Assembly (NCBI GenBank): GCA_964598535.1
Contig: CAZRCI010000005.1
Span: 1 to 64,000 of the forward strand
Source of the DNA: JALHMI01 sp964598535
Lineage (GTDB): Bacteria; Planctomycetota; Planctomycetia; Pirellulales; PALSA-1355
Direction: 5' to 3'
Length of the DNA: 64,000 nt
Shown here: piece by piece, positions 36,775 through 44,528 of the stretch
How positions within the stretch are numbered: the first letter of the stretch is position 1
Layout: every line of letters starts with the position of its first letter
The notes under the pieces: model-generated
What the model saw: only the letters and a program-made list of their open reading frames with translations
The model's database searches: none
What the model was told of the DNA's origin: nothing
Position numbers and translations under genes: made by a program

Positions 36775-36792
36775 CCACTCGCCATTGGTGTC

Positions 36793-37641
36793 TTAGCCCG
36801 CGGGGACTTCGACCGGCTCCAGGCCCGTCAACTGATGCGGCAGCGCGCTGTGGATGCACACCATGTTGTTCGACACTTCGTTGGGAAAGGCGTTCTGCGG
36901 GTTGCCGAGGAAGTTCTGGGGATTGTAGTACGGCGGCCGATGCCAGTACATCTTGTAGCCCAGGGCGTTGAGATGTCGAATCAGAGCGTCAGCCCGATCG
37001 GGCCGATCGTTTTCCAGATAGATCACGGGCCGATGTTGGCGCAGCAGCCGTTCGGCGCCTTGGAGGACATCGAGTTCCATGCCTTCGACGTCGATTTTCA
37101 GGAAGCTGCATGCCGGAAAGTTAAAGCCGTCGAGCGTGGAGATCGGCACGCCTTCGCCGTTTTCGTATTTGCCCAGCGAGAACGAGCCAAAGTCGTTTTC
37201 GCTCGTATAGTCGATTGCCGGGATCACCGTCGAACCGGGTTGCGCGCCGATGGCCTGCTGGAGCGCGTAGACGTTCGTGATGCTGTTCAGGGCCAGATTT
37301 GCGCAGAGGGTCTGAAACGGAATTCTCAGCGGCTCGAACGCGATCACTACGCCGCTAGGGCCGACCTGTTGCGCGATGAACAACGTGTGCGCGCCGACGC
37401 TCGCGCCGACTTCGATGACGACGTTGCCCGATTGGAGCACTTGTCGAAACAACTCTACTTCGCCTTCGGAGTATTCGCCGTACATATCGAGCGAGCGGCC
37501 GATACGCGTGTCGTTTTTGTTGAACAGCATTTGGCCGTAACGGCAAACCTTCAAGCGATTGAACGGCTCAAATCGAGACACGTGCGGAATCTCCCCAGAC
37601 TTATAGATACGAGCAAATGACAAACCGAAGCGAACGAACAC
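36793..37641 (-). CDS. FkbM-family methyltransferase
   Basis: The 282-residue product is a class I SAM methyltransferase of the FkbM family: VVIEVGASVGAHTLFIAQ (SAM motif I), GVVIAFEPLRIPFQTL, NVYALQQAIGA, and the family-specific CSFLKIDVEGMELDVLQGAERLL. FkbM enzymes O-methylate sugars or natural products. The start is taken as the GTG at 37641 because the frame is open there and no better ATG exists until residue 38. Repeat copy B lies between it and lpxK. The substrate is unknown. Confidence 0.82.
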   Translation of the reverse strand: MFVRFGLSFARIYKSGEIPHVSRFEPFNRLKVCRYGQMLFNKNDTRIGRSLDMYGEYSEGEVELFRQVLQSGNVVIEVGASVGAHTLFIAQQVGPSGVVIAFEPLRIPFQTLCANLALNSITNVYALQQAIGAQPGSTVIPAIDYTSENDFGSFSLGKYENGEGVPISTLDGFNFPACSFLKIDVEGMELDVLQGAERLLRQHRPVIYLENDRPDRADALIRHLNALGYKMYWHRPPYYNPQNFLGNPQNAFPNEVSNNMVCIHSALPHQLTGLEPVEVPAG

Positions 37642-37746
37642 ATTTTAAACGATCGGCCGACGTACTCGCGAGGGGCAATCGTGCCAGGCTGTTCGACGGC
37701 AAGCGTTGACCGTGTCGAGGATGATTTAGGAAGGCTGCCGCAACCA

Positions 37747-37884
37747 TCCGCCGTGGACTTTTTGGCAAACGGAGCAATGTGCCGAGCCAAGCTCTACATC
37801 GCTCGTAAAATAATGACTTACGTCGCTAGTTTGGATCGCATCCGTGCGATCGCGCCGCCCGTTGGATATTTTGATGGCTGCTAA
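37747..37884 (+). repeat. Intergenic dispersed repeat, copy B
   Basis: This is the longest-matching partner of copy A: CCGTGG, GTGCCGAGCC (37780-37789), AAAATAATGACTTACGTCG (37807-37825), GATCGCATCCG (37834-37844), CGATCGCGC and a final GGCTGCTAA. The last block runs into the lpxK stop codon (37881-37883, minus strand). It is antisense to both flanking genes. Identity to copy A over the core is about two thirds by eye. Confidence 0.6.
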
Positions 37885-38942
37885 CCGTTAAAGAGCGGGA
37901 TGACTCGCTCTAACGCTGCCTCAAACTCCTGCTGCCCGTGGGTGATTTCCAGGCGGCTGGTCAGCGCCATTAGCGACAAGCCGTGCGGCCAGGCGGCGCG
38001 TATCTTGACCAGATCCTTGTAGGTACAGACGGCCGCGGCTGCCCGGAGCGACGTGGCCCAGGCGGCGAGTTCGGCGACTTCGGCCGGCTCATACGCGTGA
38101 TGATCGGCGAGCGCGCGAAAACCCGCGAGCGCGAAGCCCGCGCATTCGAGCGAACGACGAAACCCGTCGGGGTTGCCAATTCCGCAGAATGCCGCCAACG
38201 GTTTATCCAGAAACTCGGCAAGCGGGCGCTCTCCGCCGGTCGCCTCTTGAAAAAGTTGCGGACGATACTCCGCTTCGAGCCAGATGGCCCGCGGCGCGAA
38301 CTTGAGTGCCCGGGCGCGAATCGCGGCTCGGGTCGGCTCGTCGACCTGGTCTGCCCGCGTGAGCAGAAACGCATTGGCGCGCGACCAGCCGGTCAGAGGT
38401 TCGCGGAGCGTGCCGCGTGGAAACACGTGTTCGAAACCGTACGGCTCGAGGGCATCGATGAGCACCAGATCGAAATCGCGAGCCAGCCGCCGGTGCTGAA
38501 ACCCGTCGTCGAGCACGAGCATCTGGCACCCGAACTCGGACACCGCCCGTTCAGCTCCGCGTACGCGATCGGCATCTTGCACGTGCGGCACCCGGGGGAT
38601 TTTTTCGGCCAGTTCCAGGGCCTCGTCGTTGGGCCGGCCATCGCGTGCGCCATAGCCTCGGCTTACGAGCCCTACGCGCACGCCGCGCGCGACGAGCCAC
38701 CGCGCGAGCCACTCGACGACCGGTGTTTTTCCCGTGCCGCCCAGGGTAATGTTGCCCACGCTGACGACTGGCGCTCTTGCGCGGTGGATTTTCGCCCGGC
38801 CCGTGTCGTACCGCCTGTTGCGAGCCCGCATTCCGACAGCATAGGGAACCTCGAGCGCGCGGAGGAGGGCCCGCATCGCCGCCGCGCCCAGACCGCGCCG
38901 GCGCCCGCTGATCAGTTCTCGAAACTCGCTTGGTCCGAGCAC
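37881..38942 (-). CDS. lpxK: Tetraacyldisaccharide 4'-kinase
   Basis: LpxK phosphorylates the 4' position of the lipid A disaccharide at the inner membrane, so its presence implies a lipopolysaccharide-bearing envelope. The 353-residue protein has Walker A SVGNITLGGTGKTPVVEWLA, VSRGYGARDGRPNDEALELA, and MLVLDDGFQHRRLARDFDLVLIDA. An N-terminal membrane-proximal segment (LRALEVPYAVGMRARNRRYD) is typical. The GTG at 38942 begins just before EFRELISGRRRG; a further upstream start is possible. Repeat copy B touches its stop codon. No other lpx gene is in the window. Confidence 0.92.
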   Translation of the reverse strand: MLGPSEFRELISGRRRGLGAAAMRALLRALEVPYAVGMRARNRRYDTGRAKIHRARAPVVSVGNITLGGTGKTPVVEWLARWLVARGVRVGLVSRGYGARDGRPNDEALELAEKIPRVPHVQDADRVRGAERAVSEFGCQMLVLDDGFQHRRLARDFDLVLIDALEPYGFEHVFPRGTLREPLTGWSRANAFLLTRADQVDEPTRAAIRARALKFAPRAIWLEAEYRPQLFQEATGGERPLAEFLDKPLAAFCGIGNPDGFRRSLECAGFALAGFRALADHHAYEPAEVAELAAWATSLRAAAAVCTYKDLVKIRAAWPHGLSLMALTSRLEITHGQQEFEAALERVIPLFNG

Positions 38943-39090
38943 GTGGTTACTCTGCTGGTGTGCGATTCGAACACTCGTGGCGTCATCTGCCGCCAAGCAG
39001 TCCCATTGTTTGCGGCCCAAAGCAACAGGCCGCGTGGCTGTTTGGCCCCGCGGCCTGGGTGTCGTCGTTCCTATTGCCGGCGGTATGGCG

Positions 39091-40182
39091 CTATAGCTTC
39101 TGGCAGATCGCCTCGGCCATTTCCCGGGTACCCACGGCGGTGGGATCGTTGCGGTCGGCCTTCAGGTCGTAGGTGACGCTCTTGCCCTCGGCGATCACCG
39201 CGGCGACGGCGTCTTCCAGCCGCTGGGCCGCGTCCGTCTCGCCCAGGTGCCTGAGCATCAGCATGCCCGAGAGGATCAGCGCCGTCGGGTTGACCTTGTT
39301 CTTGCCCTTGTACTTGGGGGCGCTGCCGTGCGTGGCTTCGAACACCGCGCCATCGGGACCGATATTGGCGCCTGGGGCAACCCCCAGCCCACCCACCAGG
39401 CCCGCAGCCAGATCGCTGAGAATGTCGCCATACAGATTTGGCAATACCAGCACGTCGTACAACTCGGGCTTCTGCACGAGCTGCATGCACATGTTGTCCA
39501 CGATCCGTTCTTCGAACTCGATGTCCGGATACTGCTTGGCCAATTCCATGGCCGTGTGCAGCCAGAGGCCGTCGGTGTGCTTCATGATGTTCGCTTTATG
39601 TACGCAGGTGACCTTCTTGCGGTCATTCTGGCGGGCATAGTCGAACGCGCACTTGACGATTCGTTCGGCGCCACTGACGCTGATCGGCTTGATCGAGATG
39701 CCAGTTTCGTCGGCGCCGGTCTTTATCTTGCGCTCGGAGAGCTTGTTGATGTCGGCGATCAGCTCGGCCGTCTCGGGCTTGCCCTTTTCGAATTCGATGC
39801 CTGCGTAGAGGTCTTCGGTATTTTCGCGGACGATGACCAGATCGACGGGCACTTCGGTGAAGAACGAGCGGACACCTTTGTACTGTTTGCAGGGACGAAT
39901 GCAGGCGAACAGCCCCAGGGCCTGCCGGAGATGCACGTTGATGCTGCGGAATCCGGTGCCCACGGGCGTGGTGATGGGGGCCTTCAAAGCACACTTGGTG
40001 CGCCTGACGCTCTCCATGACGCTGTCGGGCAGGGGGGTGCCGAGACGTTCCATGACGTCGACGCCGGCTTCTTGGACGTCCCAGTTGATTTTGACGCCCG
40101 TGGCGTCGATGCAGCGGCGAGCCGCTGCGGCCAATTCCGGACCGGTGCCATCCCCGGTGATCAACGTAACCTCGTGTGCCAT
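39091..40182 (-). CDS. Isocitrate/isopropylmalate-type dehydrogenase, probably NAD-dependent isocitrate dehydrogenase
   Basis: The 363-residue product has LITGDGTGPEL, the substrate-binding GFRSINVHLRQALGLFACIRP, VIVRENTEDLYAG, CVHKANIMKHTDGLW, VLVLPNLYGDILSDLAAGLVGGLG and EATHGSAPKYKGKNKVNP. The S-x-N-x-x-LR substrate loop and ENTEDLYAG resemble the NAD-isocitrate dehydrogenase (IDH3-like) branch more than LeuB. It would give 2-oxoglutarate in the TCA cycle. ATG 40182. It is upstream of lpxK on the same strand, with 148 bp between. Confidence 0.85.
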   Translation of the reverse strand: MAHEVTLITGDGTGPELAAAARRCIDATGVKINWDVQEAGVDVMERLGTPLPDSVMESVRRTKCALKAPITTPVGTGFRSINVHLRQALGLFACIRPCKQYKGVRSFFTEVPVDLVIVRENTEDLYAGIEFEKGKPETAELIADINKLSERKIKTGADETGISIKPISVSGAERIVKCAFDYARQNDRKKVTCVHKANIMKHTDGLWLHTAMELAKQYPDIEFEERIVDNMCMQLVQKPELYDVLVLPNLYGDILSDLAAGLVGGLGVAPGANIGPDGAVFEATHGSAPKYKGKNKVNPTALILSGMLMLRHLGETDAAQRLEDAVAAVIAEGKSVTYDLKADRNDPTAVGTREMAEAICQKL

Positions 40183-40565
40183 CAGAGTTTTCTCAATCGT
40201 AAAGGGGCGGGAAGAACCAGGTGGGGAACTCCCGGGGGAGTCTCAGAAAGAACCGCCAAACTAACACATGCCTCGTTGAGCGTCAAAGGGGCGGAGACGC
40301 GCGCCGCAAGCGCGGTAGCGAGGACTTTTGGGGGGCGGGCGTCTTTTTTGGCAAGCTCGTCCGAGCGTGTATCGACAGCGCATTGCAACCGCCGCGGGAT
40401 GAAAGGCTGTATGAAAATGGTCGTGCGGAAGCTTTCGGATTTTGTCAGAGGATGGGCGGCGTTCTGAAGCGTGTCAGAGGTCCGTGGCTTTCCGGACACT
40501 TTTCCGTACATCCGGTGGTTCAGCGCTTTTCCACGCGGCGTAAAGCGTTATGCTCTTAAGCACTT
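40183..40565. other. 383-bp gene-free region between icd-like gene and tRNA-Leu
   Basis: No gene is supported. A small 5-bp hairpin (40480-40484 / 40493-40497) followed by a short T-run is the only structure noted. It must contain the divergent promoters of the dehydrogenase gene and of the tRNA gene. Confidence 0.4.
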
Positions 40566-40651
40566 GGCCGGATGGCGAAACTGGCAGACGCACGGGACTT
40601 AAAATCCCGTGGAGGGAAACCTCCGTGCGGGTTCGATCCCCGCTCCGGCCA
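40566..40651 (+). tRNA. tRNA-Leu (anticodon UAA)
   Basis: This is a class II tRNA with acceptor stem GGCCGGA/TCCGGCC and discriminator A40651. The anticodon stem CGGGA/TCCCG carries the loop CTTAAAA, with anticodon TAA at 40600-40602. A long variable arm (GGAGGGAAACCTCC) and T arm GCGGG-TTCGATC-CCCGC complete it. No CCA is encoded. Its 3' part is repeated at 43464-43517, marking it as an integration target. Confidence 0.95.
40596..40649 (+). repeat. attL-like direct repeat inside tRNA-Leu
   Basis: These 54 nt, running from the anticodon loop to the acceptor stem, are identical to 43464-43517. The copy at this end lies in the intact tRNA gene, as is usual for tRNA-associated elements that restore the gene on integration. 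Confidence 0.88.
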
Positions 40652-41192
40652 CTCGATGTAACGCGGGAAACTCTTGATTGCGAAGTTTTTCTCGCGTTTT
40701 TCGTGCGCTTCGCTTGAGTGACAGTCTGTGTCACTCAATACCCGCCTAAGTGCCCCCAAGATGTCGCTGTTTTCCTGTGCATGAAGATGATGCAATGCAA
40801 CCGAGCCACTAACCCCCACCCCATCAAGCTCACGCCGCGTTTACAGAAAAACAGTTGCTCAATCACGCTTAATAATGGCTGCACCATTGCCTTGGAAATC
40901 GCCGAGGCATTCAAGCTGCTGAAAGCCTCACAATTAACTCGTCCGTCCGCCGCTGATTTGGACGACGCCAAAAAGGGTGGTACCTTCTTATCACGTTGAA
41001 CTATAGTGGCAGCTTGCGCGTCCAATCTGGCCCGACGAATCTGCTCCGCGAACCGTCGAGAAGCTAAAGCCGTTTCCATGCACCGTCATCGTCGAGAGCA
41101 TCTTTGAGCGTAATAAAAAAGACGGTGACTTCGACGTTCCTATTGATTAACTGCGTGATCGTATACGCCCGCAAGGCAGAAGGAATCGACCT
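40652..41192. other. 541-bp island leader region without a confident gene
   Basis: A GTG-started open frame (40718-40999, 93 codons) and a stop-free stretch of 47 codons (41007-41150, ending in TAA) are visible on the plus strand. Neither has a recognised family, and they may be decayed remnants of a third island gene such as a control or recombinase gene. An AAGGA ribosome site (41180-41184) serves the methyltransferase. Confidence 0.45.
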
Positions 41193-42485
41193 ATGAGGCG
41201 AACACAAGGTGTATTGTTTGCCGACATGATTGTGGGACCAGAATGCTCCGACAAATCCTCGTCCACATTCGTCAACAACATGAAGTTGCCTGTTCACAGG
41301 TGGTTTCGGTATAGCGCTGGATTCTCCGCTGAATGGGTCTCGCAAGTTATCCGTCAGTTTAAGGTTACGAAGCCACCAACGGTATTTGATCCCTTCGCCG
41401 GGTCTGCTACGACACTGGTTGCTGCCGAGGGGGAGGAAGTTGCCAGCTGGGGAATCGACTCGCATCCATTCGTCGGCCGGATCGCACGAGCGAAATTAGG
41501 ATGGCGTTCCGATCCTGAAGCGTACATGGCGAAAGCGAGAGAAATCCGCAAGATTGCCAAGACCCACAAGCCCATGACGACGGGTTATCCTCCGTTGATT
41601 TATAAATGTTACGCCACCGATACGCTTGGTGACCTTGATTGTCTGCGCCGGGCCTATGAGGAAGTCAAGGATGACTCCGTGGCTTCCGAATTAGTCTGGC
41701 TCACGATGGTCACGATTCTTCGTCCTACGTCACAAGCGGGTACGGCGCAGTGGCAGTATGTCTTGCCGAAGAAACAGAAAAGAGCGCCACAGGATGCCTA
41801 CTCGGCATTCGACGCTTGTTCCCGCATGATCTACAACGATCTCGTGTCCGGCCAATCGGTGTGTGGGCCGAGGGCAGTGTTCACCAGTTCAGATGCTCGC
41901 ACTTGCCACGGAGTTCCCGACAGTTTTGCCGATCTCGTCATTACCTCACCTCCATATCCCAACAATTATGACTATGCCGACGCGACACGACTCGAAATGT
42001 CGTTTATGCACGAAATCAATGGCTGGGGAGACTTGCAGGACAAAGTACGCCGTCATCTGGTGCGATCCTGCTCGCAGCATGTTCCCGAACGTGCCGTCAA
42101 TCTCGATGAAGTATTGTCATCACCTGAACTTGCTCCTATCCGCAACGAACTCAGTGCTGTGTGCGGACAGCTTGGTGAAGTTCGCAAGACCAAGGGTGGC
42201 AAGAAAACCTACCACCTGATGATCGCCTGCTACTTTCGCGATATGGCAAACGTGTGGATCGCGCTTCGCCGAGTGTGTGCACCGGGAGCCAATGTGTGCT
42301 TTGTGATTGGCGATTCAGCGCCGTATGGGGTTTATGTGCCAGTGATTCCCTGGCTGGGGGCATTGGCCGAGAACGCCGGATTCAAGTCGTATCGTTTTGA
42401 GCGCACACGTGAGCGGAACGTAAAGTGGAAGAACCGCAAGCACAGGGTGCCGCTGCAAGAGGGACGACTTTGGGTGGAGGGCTGA
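41193..42485 (+). CDS. Type II DNA methyltransferase of the restriction-modification island
   Basis: The 430-residue product has a SAM-binding motif I (VFDPFAGSATTLVAAEG, about 65-80) and the catalytic motif IV TSPPYPNNYDY (251-261). An upstream KLPVHRWFRYSAGFSAEWV segment (31-49) resembles motif X. TSPPY suggests N4-cytosine or N6-adenine methylation. Motif I precedes motif IV, the reverse of the usual beta-class order. The nuclease gene begins 2 bp after its stop. ATG 41193 follows an AAGGA. It methylates the host DNA against the partner nuclease; the recognition site is unknown. Confidence 0.85.
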   Translation: MRRTQGVLFADMIVGPECSDKSSSTFVNNMKLPVHRWFRYSAGFSAEWVSQVIRQFKVTKPPTVFDPFAGSATTLVAAEGEEVASWGIDSHPFVGRIARAKLGWRSDPEAYMAKAREIRKIAKTHKPMTTGYPPLIYKCYATDTLGDLDCLRRAYEEVKDDSVASELVWLTMVTILRPTSQAGTAQWQYVLPKKQKRAPQDAYSAFDACSRMIYNDLVSGQSVCGPRAVFTSSDARTCHGVPDSFADLVITSPPYPNNYDYADATRLEMSFMHEINGWGDLQDKVRRHLVRSCSQHVPERAVNLDEVLSSPELAPIRNELSAVCGQLGEVRKTKGGKKTYHLMIACYFRDMANVWIALRRVCAPGANVCFVIGDSAPYGVYVPVIPWLGALAENAGFKSYRFERTRERNVKWKNRKHRVPLQEGRLWVEG

Positions 42486-42487
42486 GG

Positions 42488-43348
42488 ATGGCGGAGTCTC
42501 CGGCGCATCGGTTTGGCCAGATCATTGGCGAGGTGCTTGAAGCAGCAACGCTGCCTTTGCTTGAAAAGTTTGCGCAAGACTGTGACCTTTACTTAGACCA
42601 GAAGGGCGAGCGACCGTGTCGCCGGGGCAAAAAATGCACCTGGATTGATTCCAACGGCAATAAGCATGATCTAGATTACGTATTAGAACGCGGCGGAACT
42701 CCCGACATGGTTGGAATGCCGGCGGCCTTCATCGAAACGGCATGGCGACGATACACAAAGCATTCGAAGAACAAGGTCCAAGAAATCCAAGGTGCCATCG
42801 AACCGCTAGCAGCGACCTTCAAAAACTCCGGTCCATTCAAGGGAGCAATACTTGCAGGTGTCTTCACGGAAGGTGCATTGCGGCAACTTCGGTCGCTCGG
42901 GTTCACCGTACTCTATTTTCCGTATGGGGCCGTGGTAGATGTATTTCGACAATTCGGTATCGACGCCAGTTCCGACGAAAGCACACCCGATGACGCGTTT
43001 CAAGAGAAGGTCGTCGCTTACGAACGGTTGACGAATTCACAACGTGCGCAATTGGCAGCAACTCTGTTGTCGACGCATCAAGAAAGCGTGGACGCATTTA
43101 TTAAGTCCCTGGCGGTCACAGTATCGCGCCAGATTGAGCGAGTCATTGTCTTGGCTCTGCACGGCACCGTTCATGAAGCTCTTACCATCCGGGATGCAAT
43201 CAATTTTATCCAAGGTTACGCCGACGATGGGCGCTCTAAGCCTATCGACCGATATGAGATTGAGGTACGGTACAACAACGGCGACTCGATTCACGGTAAC
43301 TTCAAGGACAAAAACACTGCCGTCGAGTTTTTGAAATCGTATTTTTGA
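42488..43348 (+). CDS. Probable type II restriction endonuclease (PD-(D/E)xK-like)
   Basis: The 286-residue product lies 2 bp after the methyltransferase stop, with GGAGG just upstream of its ATG (42488), indicating translational coupling. Candidate active-site residues are Asp61/Asp63 (KHDLDYVLE) and Glu83 in AAFIETAWRRYTKHSKNK; the canonical ExK lysine is not in the plain position. The rest is mixed alpha/beta (ILAGVFTEGALRQLRSLGFTVLYFPYG). The identification rests on the M-R gene pairing and this motif set. Its last codons lie in a 14-bp tandem duplication (43329-43356), so the C-terminus may differ from the ancestor. Confidence 0.75.
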   Translation: MAESPAHRFGQIIGEVLEAATLPLLEKFAQDCDLYLDQKGERPCRRGKKCTWIDSNGNKHDLDYVLERGGTPDMVGMPAAFIETAWRRYTKHSKNKVQEIQGAIEPLAATFKNSGPFKGAILAGVFTEGALRQLRSLGFTVLYFPYGAVVDVFRQFGIDASSDESTPDDAFQEKVVAYERLTNSQRAQLAATLLSTHQESVDAFIKSLAVTVSRQIERVIVLALHGTVHEALTIRDAINFIQGYADDGRSKPIDRYEIEVRYNNGDSIHGNFKDKNTAVEFLKSYF

Positions 43349-43356
43349 AATCGTAT
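43329..43356 (+). repeat. 14-bp tandem duplication at the nuclease stop codon
   Basis: TTTTGAAATCGTAT occurs twice in direct tandem (43329-43342 and 43343-43356). The TGA stop of the nuclease gene lies inside the second copy, so the duplication sets the present C-terminus. Confidence 0.8.
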
Positions 43357-43421
43357 CAGCCCGTTCCACCCACGGTCGTCTGACTGCGACTGACTATCAC
43401 GTTGGTTTTCCTACGCCCAAT

Positions 43422-43443
43422 AAAAAACCCGCTGATTTGCGGG
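43422..43443 (-). terminator. Hairpin with A/T tract at the island's right end
   Basis: The stem CCCGC/GCGGG (43428-43432 / 43439-43443) is preceded on the plus strand by six A (43422-43427), making a good intrinsic terminator for minus-strand transcription. A weaker T-rich stretch also follows on the plus strand, so it may act on the R-M transcript as well. Confidence 0.6.
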
Positions 43444-43463
43444 CTGTTTTCGCTATCGCGGCA

Positions 43464-43517
43464 GACTTAAAATCCCGTGGAGGGAAACCTCCGTGCGGGT
43501 TCGATCCCCGCTCCGGC
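43464..43517 (+). repeat. attR-like partial copy of tRNA-Leu
   Basis: These 54 nt are identical to 40596-40649, covering the tRNA from the anticodon loop to the acceptor 3' strand. The next base differs (T43518 versus C40650), then ACTCGA is shared. The tRNA 5' half is absent, so this is not a second tRNA gene but the far attachment site of the island. Confidence 0.9.
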
Positions 43518-43600
43518 TACTCGAACTTCACGTCCGCACGGTGTGAACGGCAGGTGGAGCCGAGCCGCGCCGCTCGCCGCGCTCGGTTACCCGATGCGCA

Positions 43601-44494
43601 TTACTCGACGATATCAACCGCGCGCACTCGATGGACCAGCGCCGCCAGCGATACGCTGCACACGACGACCAGTAAGATCGTGGCTTGCAGCGCAAGGTCC
43701 GACTCGGCTTCCGAATGAAAGGAGCCGAAGATCATGCGCCCCACGGTGCGCATGTCCCACCAGGGATCCATCAGCCGCCAATGTTCGTTTTCCGTCGCGC
43801 GGCGCAGGTAGCCCGAGAGACTGCCGAGCAACAAAAAGATCGTGGCCCAGGTGATCGTGATCGGCACGATCCGCTGCAGATAGGCCGAGAGCGTGACGAG
43901 CAGGATGCTATTGACAACGCACAGGACGAAGCCGAAGGCGAGCACGGCGATCGGGATTTGCCAGTTGTCGATCCAATATTGCGTCGAGGCCGTAAACATG
44001 CCGTATTCGATAAACAGCAGCAGGGCCGGCACCACCGTAAGCAGCATGATCAAGCTACTCACGGCCAACAGCTTGCCGACGATGTAATGCCGGCGATCGA
44101 TTCGCCGGGCCAGGTAGAACGGCAACGCGCGCAGGCGAAAGTCGCTGCCTACGAGCAGGCTGCCGCTGAAGGCGAGCAGGATCATGACGATGATTTGCTG
44201 CCCTTCCATGAACCGGATGTAGCCGTTGTTCTGGTCGACGTCGCTGCTGGCGGTAAAGCCGAACTCTTTGAGAAACATGTTGTTCATGTCCTCGGGCAAC
44301 GGCAGTTGCGTGACGGCCCAGATGATGCTCCAAAACGCGAGGAAGCGGAGCGACCCCAAGGCGAGCACGACCCAATAGGCCTTGTTGCGGAGCACCTGAA
44401 TGAGCGCCACGCGGACGATCGCCAGGCATGCCATCCAGGGCGATTCCTGCCGGCGTTCTTCCCAACCGTGATAGCGAGCCTGATCGAGGTCCAT
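43601..44494 (-). CDS. ABC-2-like transporter permease
   Basis: The 297-residue product has six hydrophobic segments: AYWVVLALGSLRFLAFWSIIWAV, IIVMILLAFSGSLLVGSDF, LLAVSSLIMLLTVVPALLLFIEYG, IPIAVLAFGFVLCVVNSILLVTL, ITITWATIFLLLGSLSGYL and the C-terminal ATILLVVVCSVSLAALV. This matches gliding/NosY-type ABC-2 permeases. The ATG at 44494 (MDLDQARYHGWEE) is chosen since upstream residues are overlapped by the ATPase gene region. The ATPase gene stops 34 bp upstream, giving an operon. Confidence 0.82.
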   Translation of the reverse strand: MDLDQARYHGWEERRQESPWMACLAIVRVALIQVLRNKAYWVVLALGSLRFLAFWSIIWAVTQLPLPEDMNNMFLKEFGFTASSDVDQNNGYIRFMEGQQIIVMILLAFSGSLLVGSDFRLRALPFYLARRIDRRHYIVGKLLAVSSLIMLLTVVPALLLFIEYGMFTASTQYWIDNWQIPIAVLAFGFVLCVVNSILLVTLSAYLQRIVPITITWATIFLLLGSLSGYLRRATENEHWRLMDPWWDMRTVGRMIFGSFHSEAESDLALQATILLVVVCSVSLAALVHRVRAVDIVE

Positions 44495-44528
44495 GATCGG
44501 AGGATAAATCGAGAAGGATGAAGGAAAG

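Larger units (their letters stand above)
40566..43524. mobile_element. Small restriction-modification genomic island at tRNA-Leu (no integrase seen)
   Basis: The segment between tRNA-Leu (from 40652) and the second copy of its 3' part (to 43524), about 2.9 kb, carries an adjacent methyltransferase and nuclease pair on the plus strand. The direct repeats are 40596-40649 and 43464-43517 (54 identical nt), then one mismatch and ACTCGA in both. The island DNA is markedly less GC-rich than the neighbouring chromosome, with many A/T-ending codons. No integrase, excisionase or transposase gene fits within it. Confidence 0.85.

Noticed and set aside
40718..40999. A functional 93-aa gene ahead of the methyltransferase
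   Set aside because: It starts with GTG, has no ribosome site or recognised family, and the composition is not convincing; kept only as a possible remnant.
43464..43524. Second tRNA-Leu gene
   Set aside because: Only the 3' 54 nt of the tRNA are present; the D arm, the 5' acceptor strand and the 5' anticodon stem are missing. It is an attachment-site remnant.
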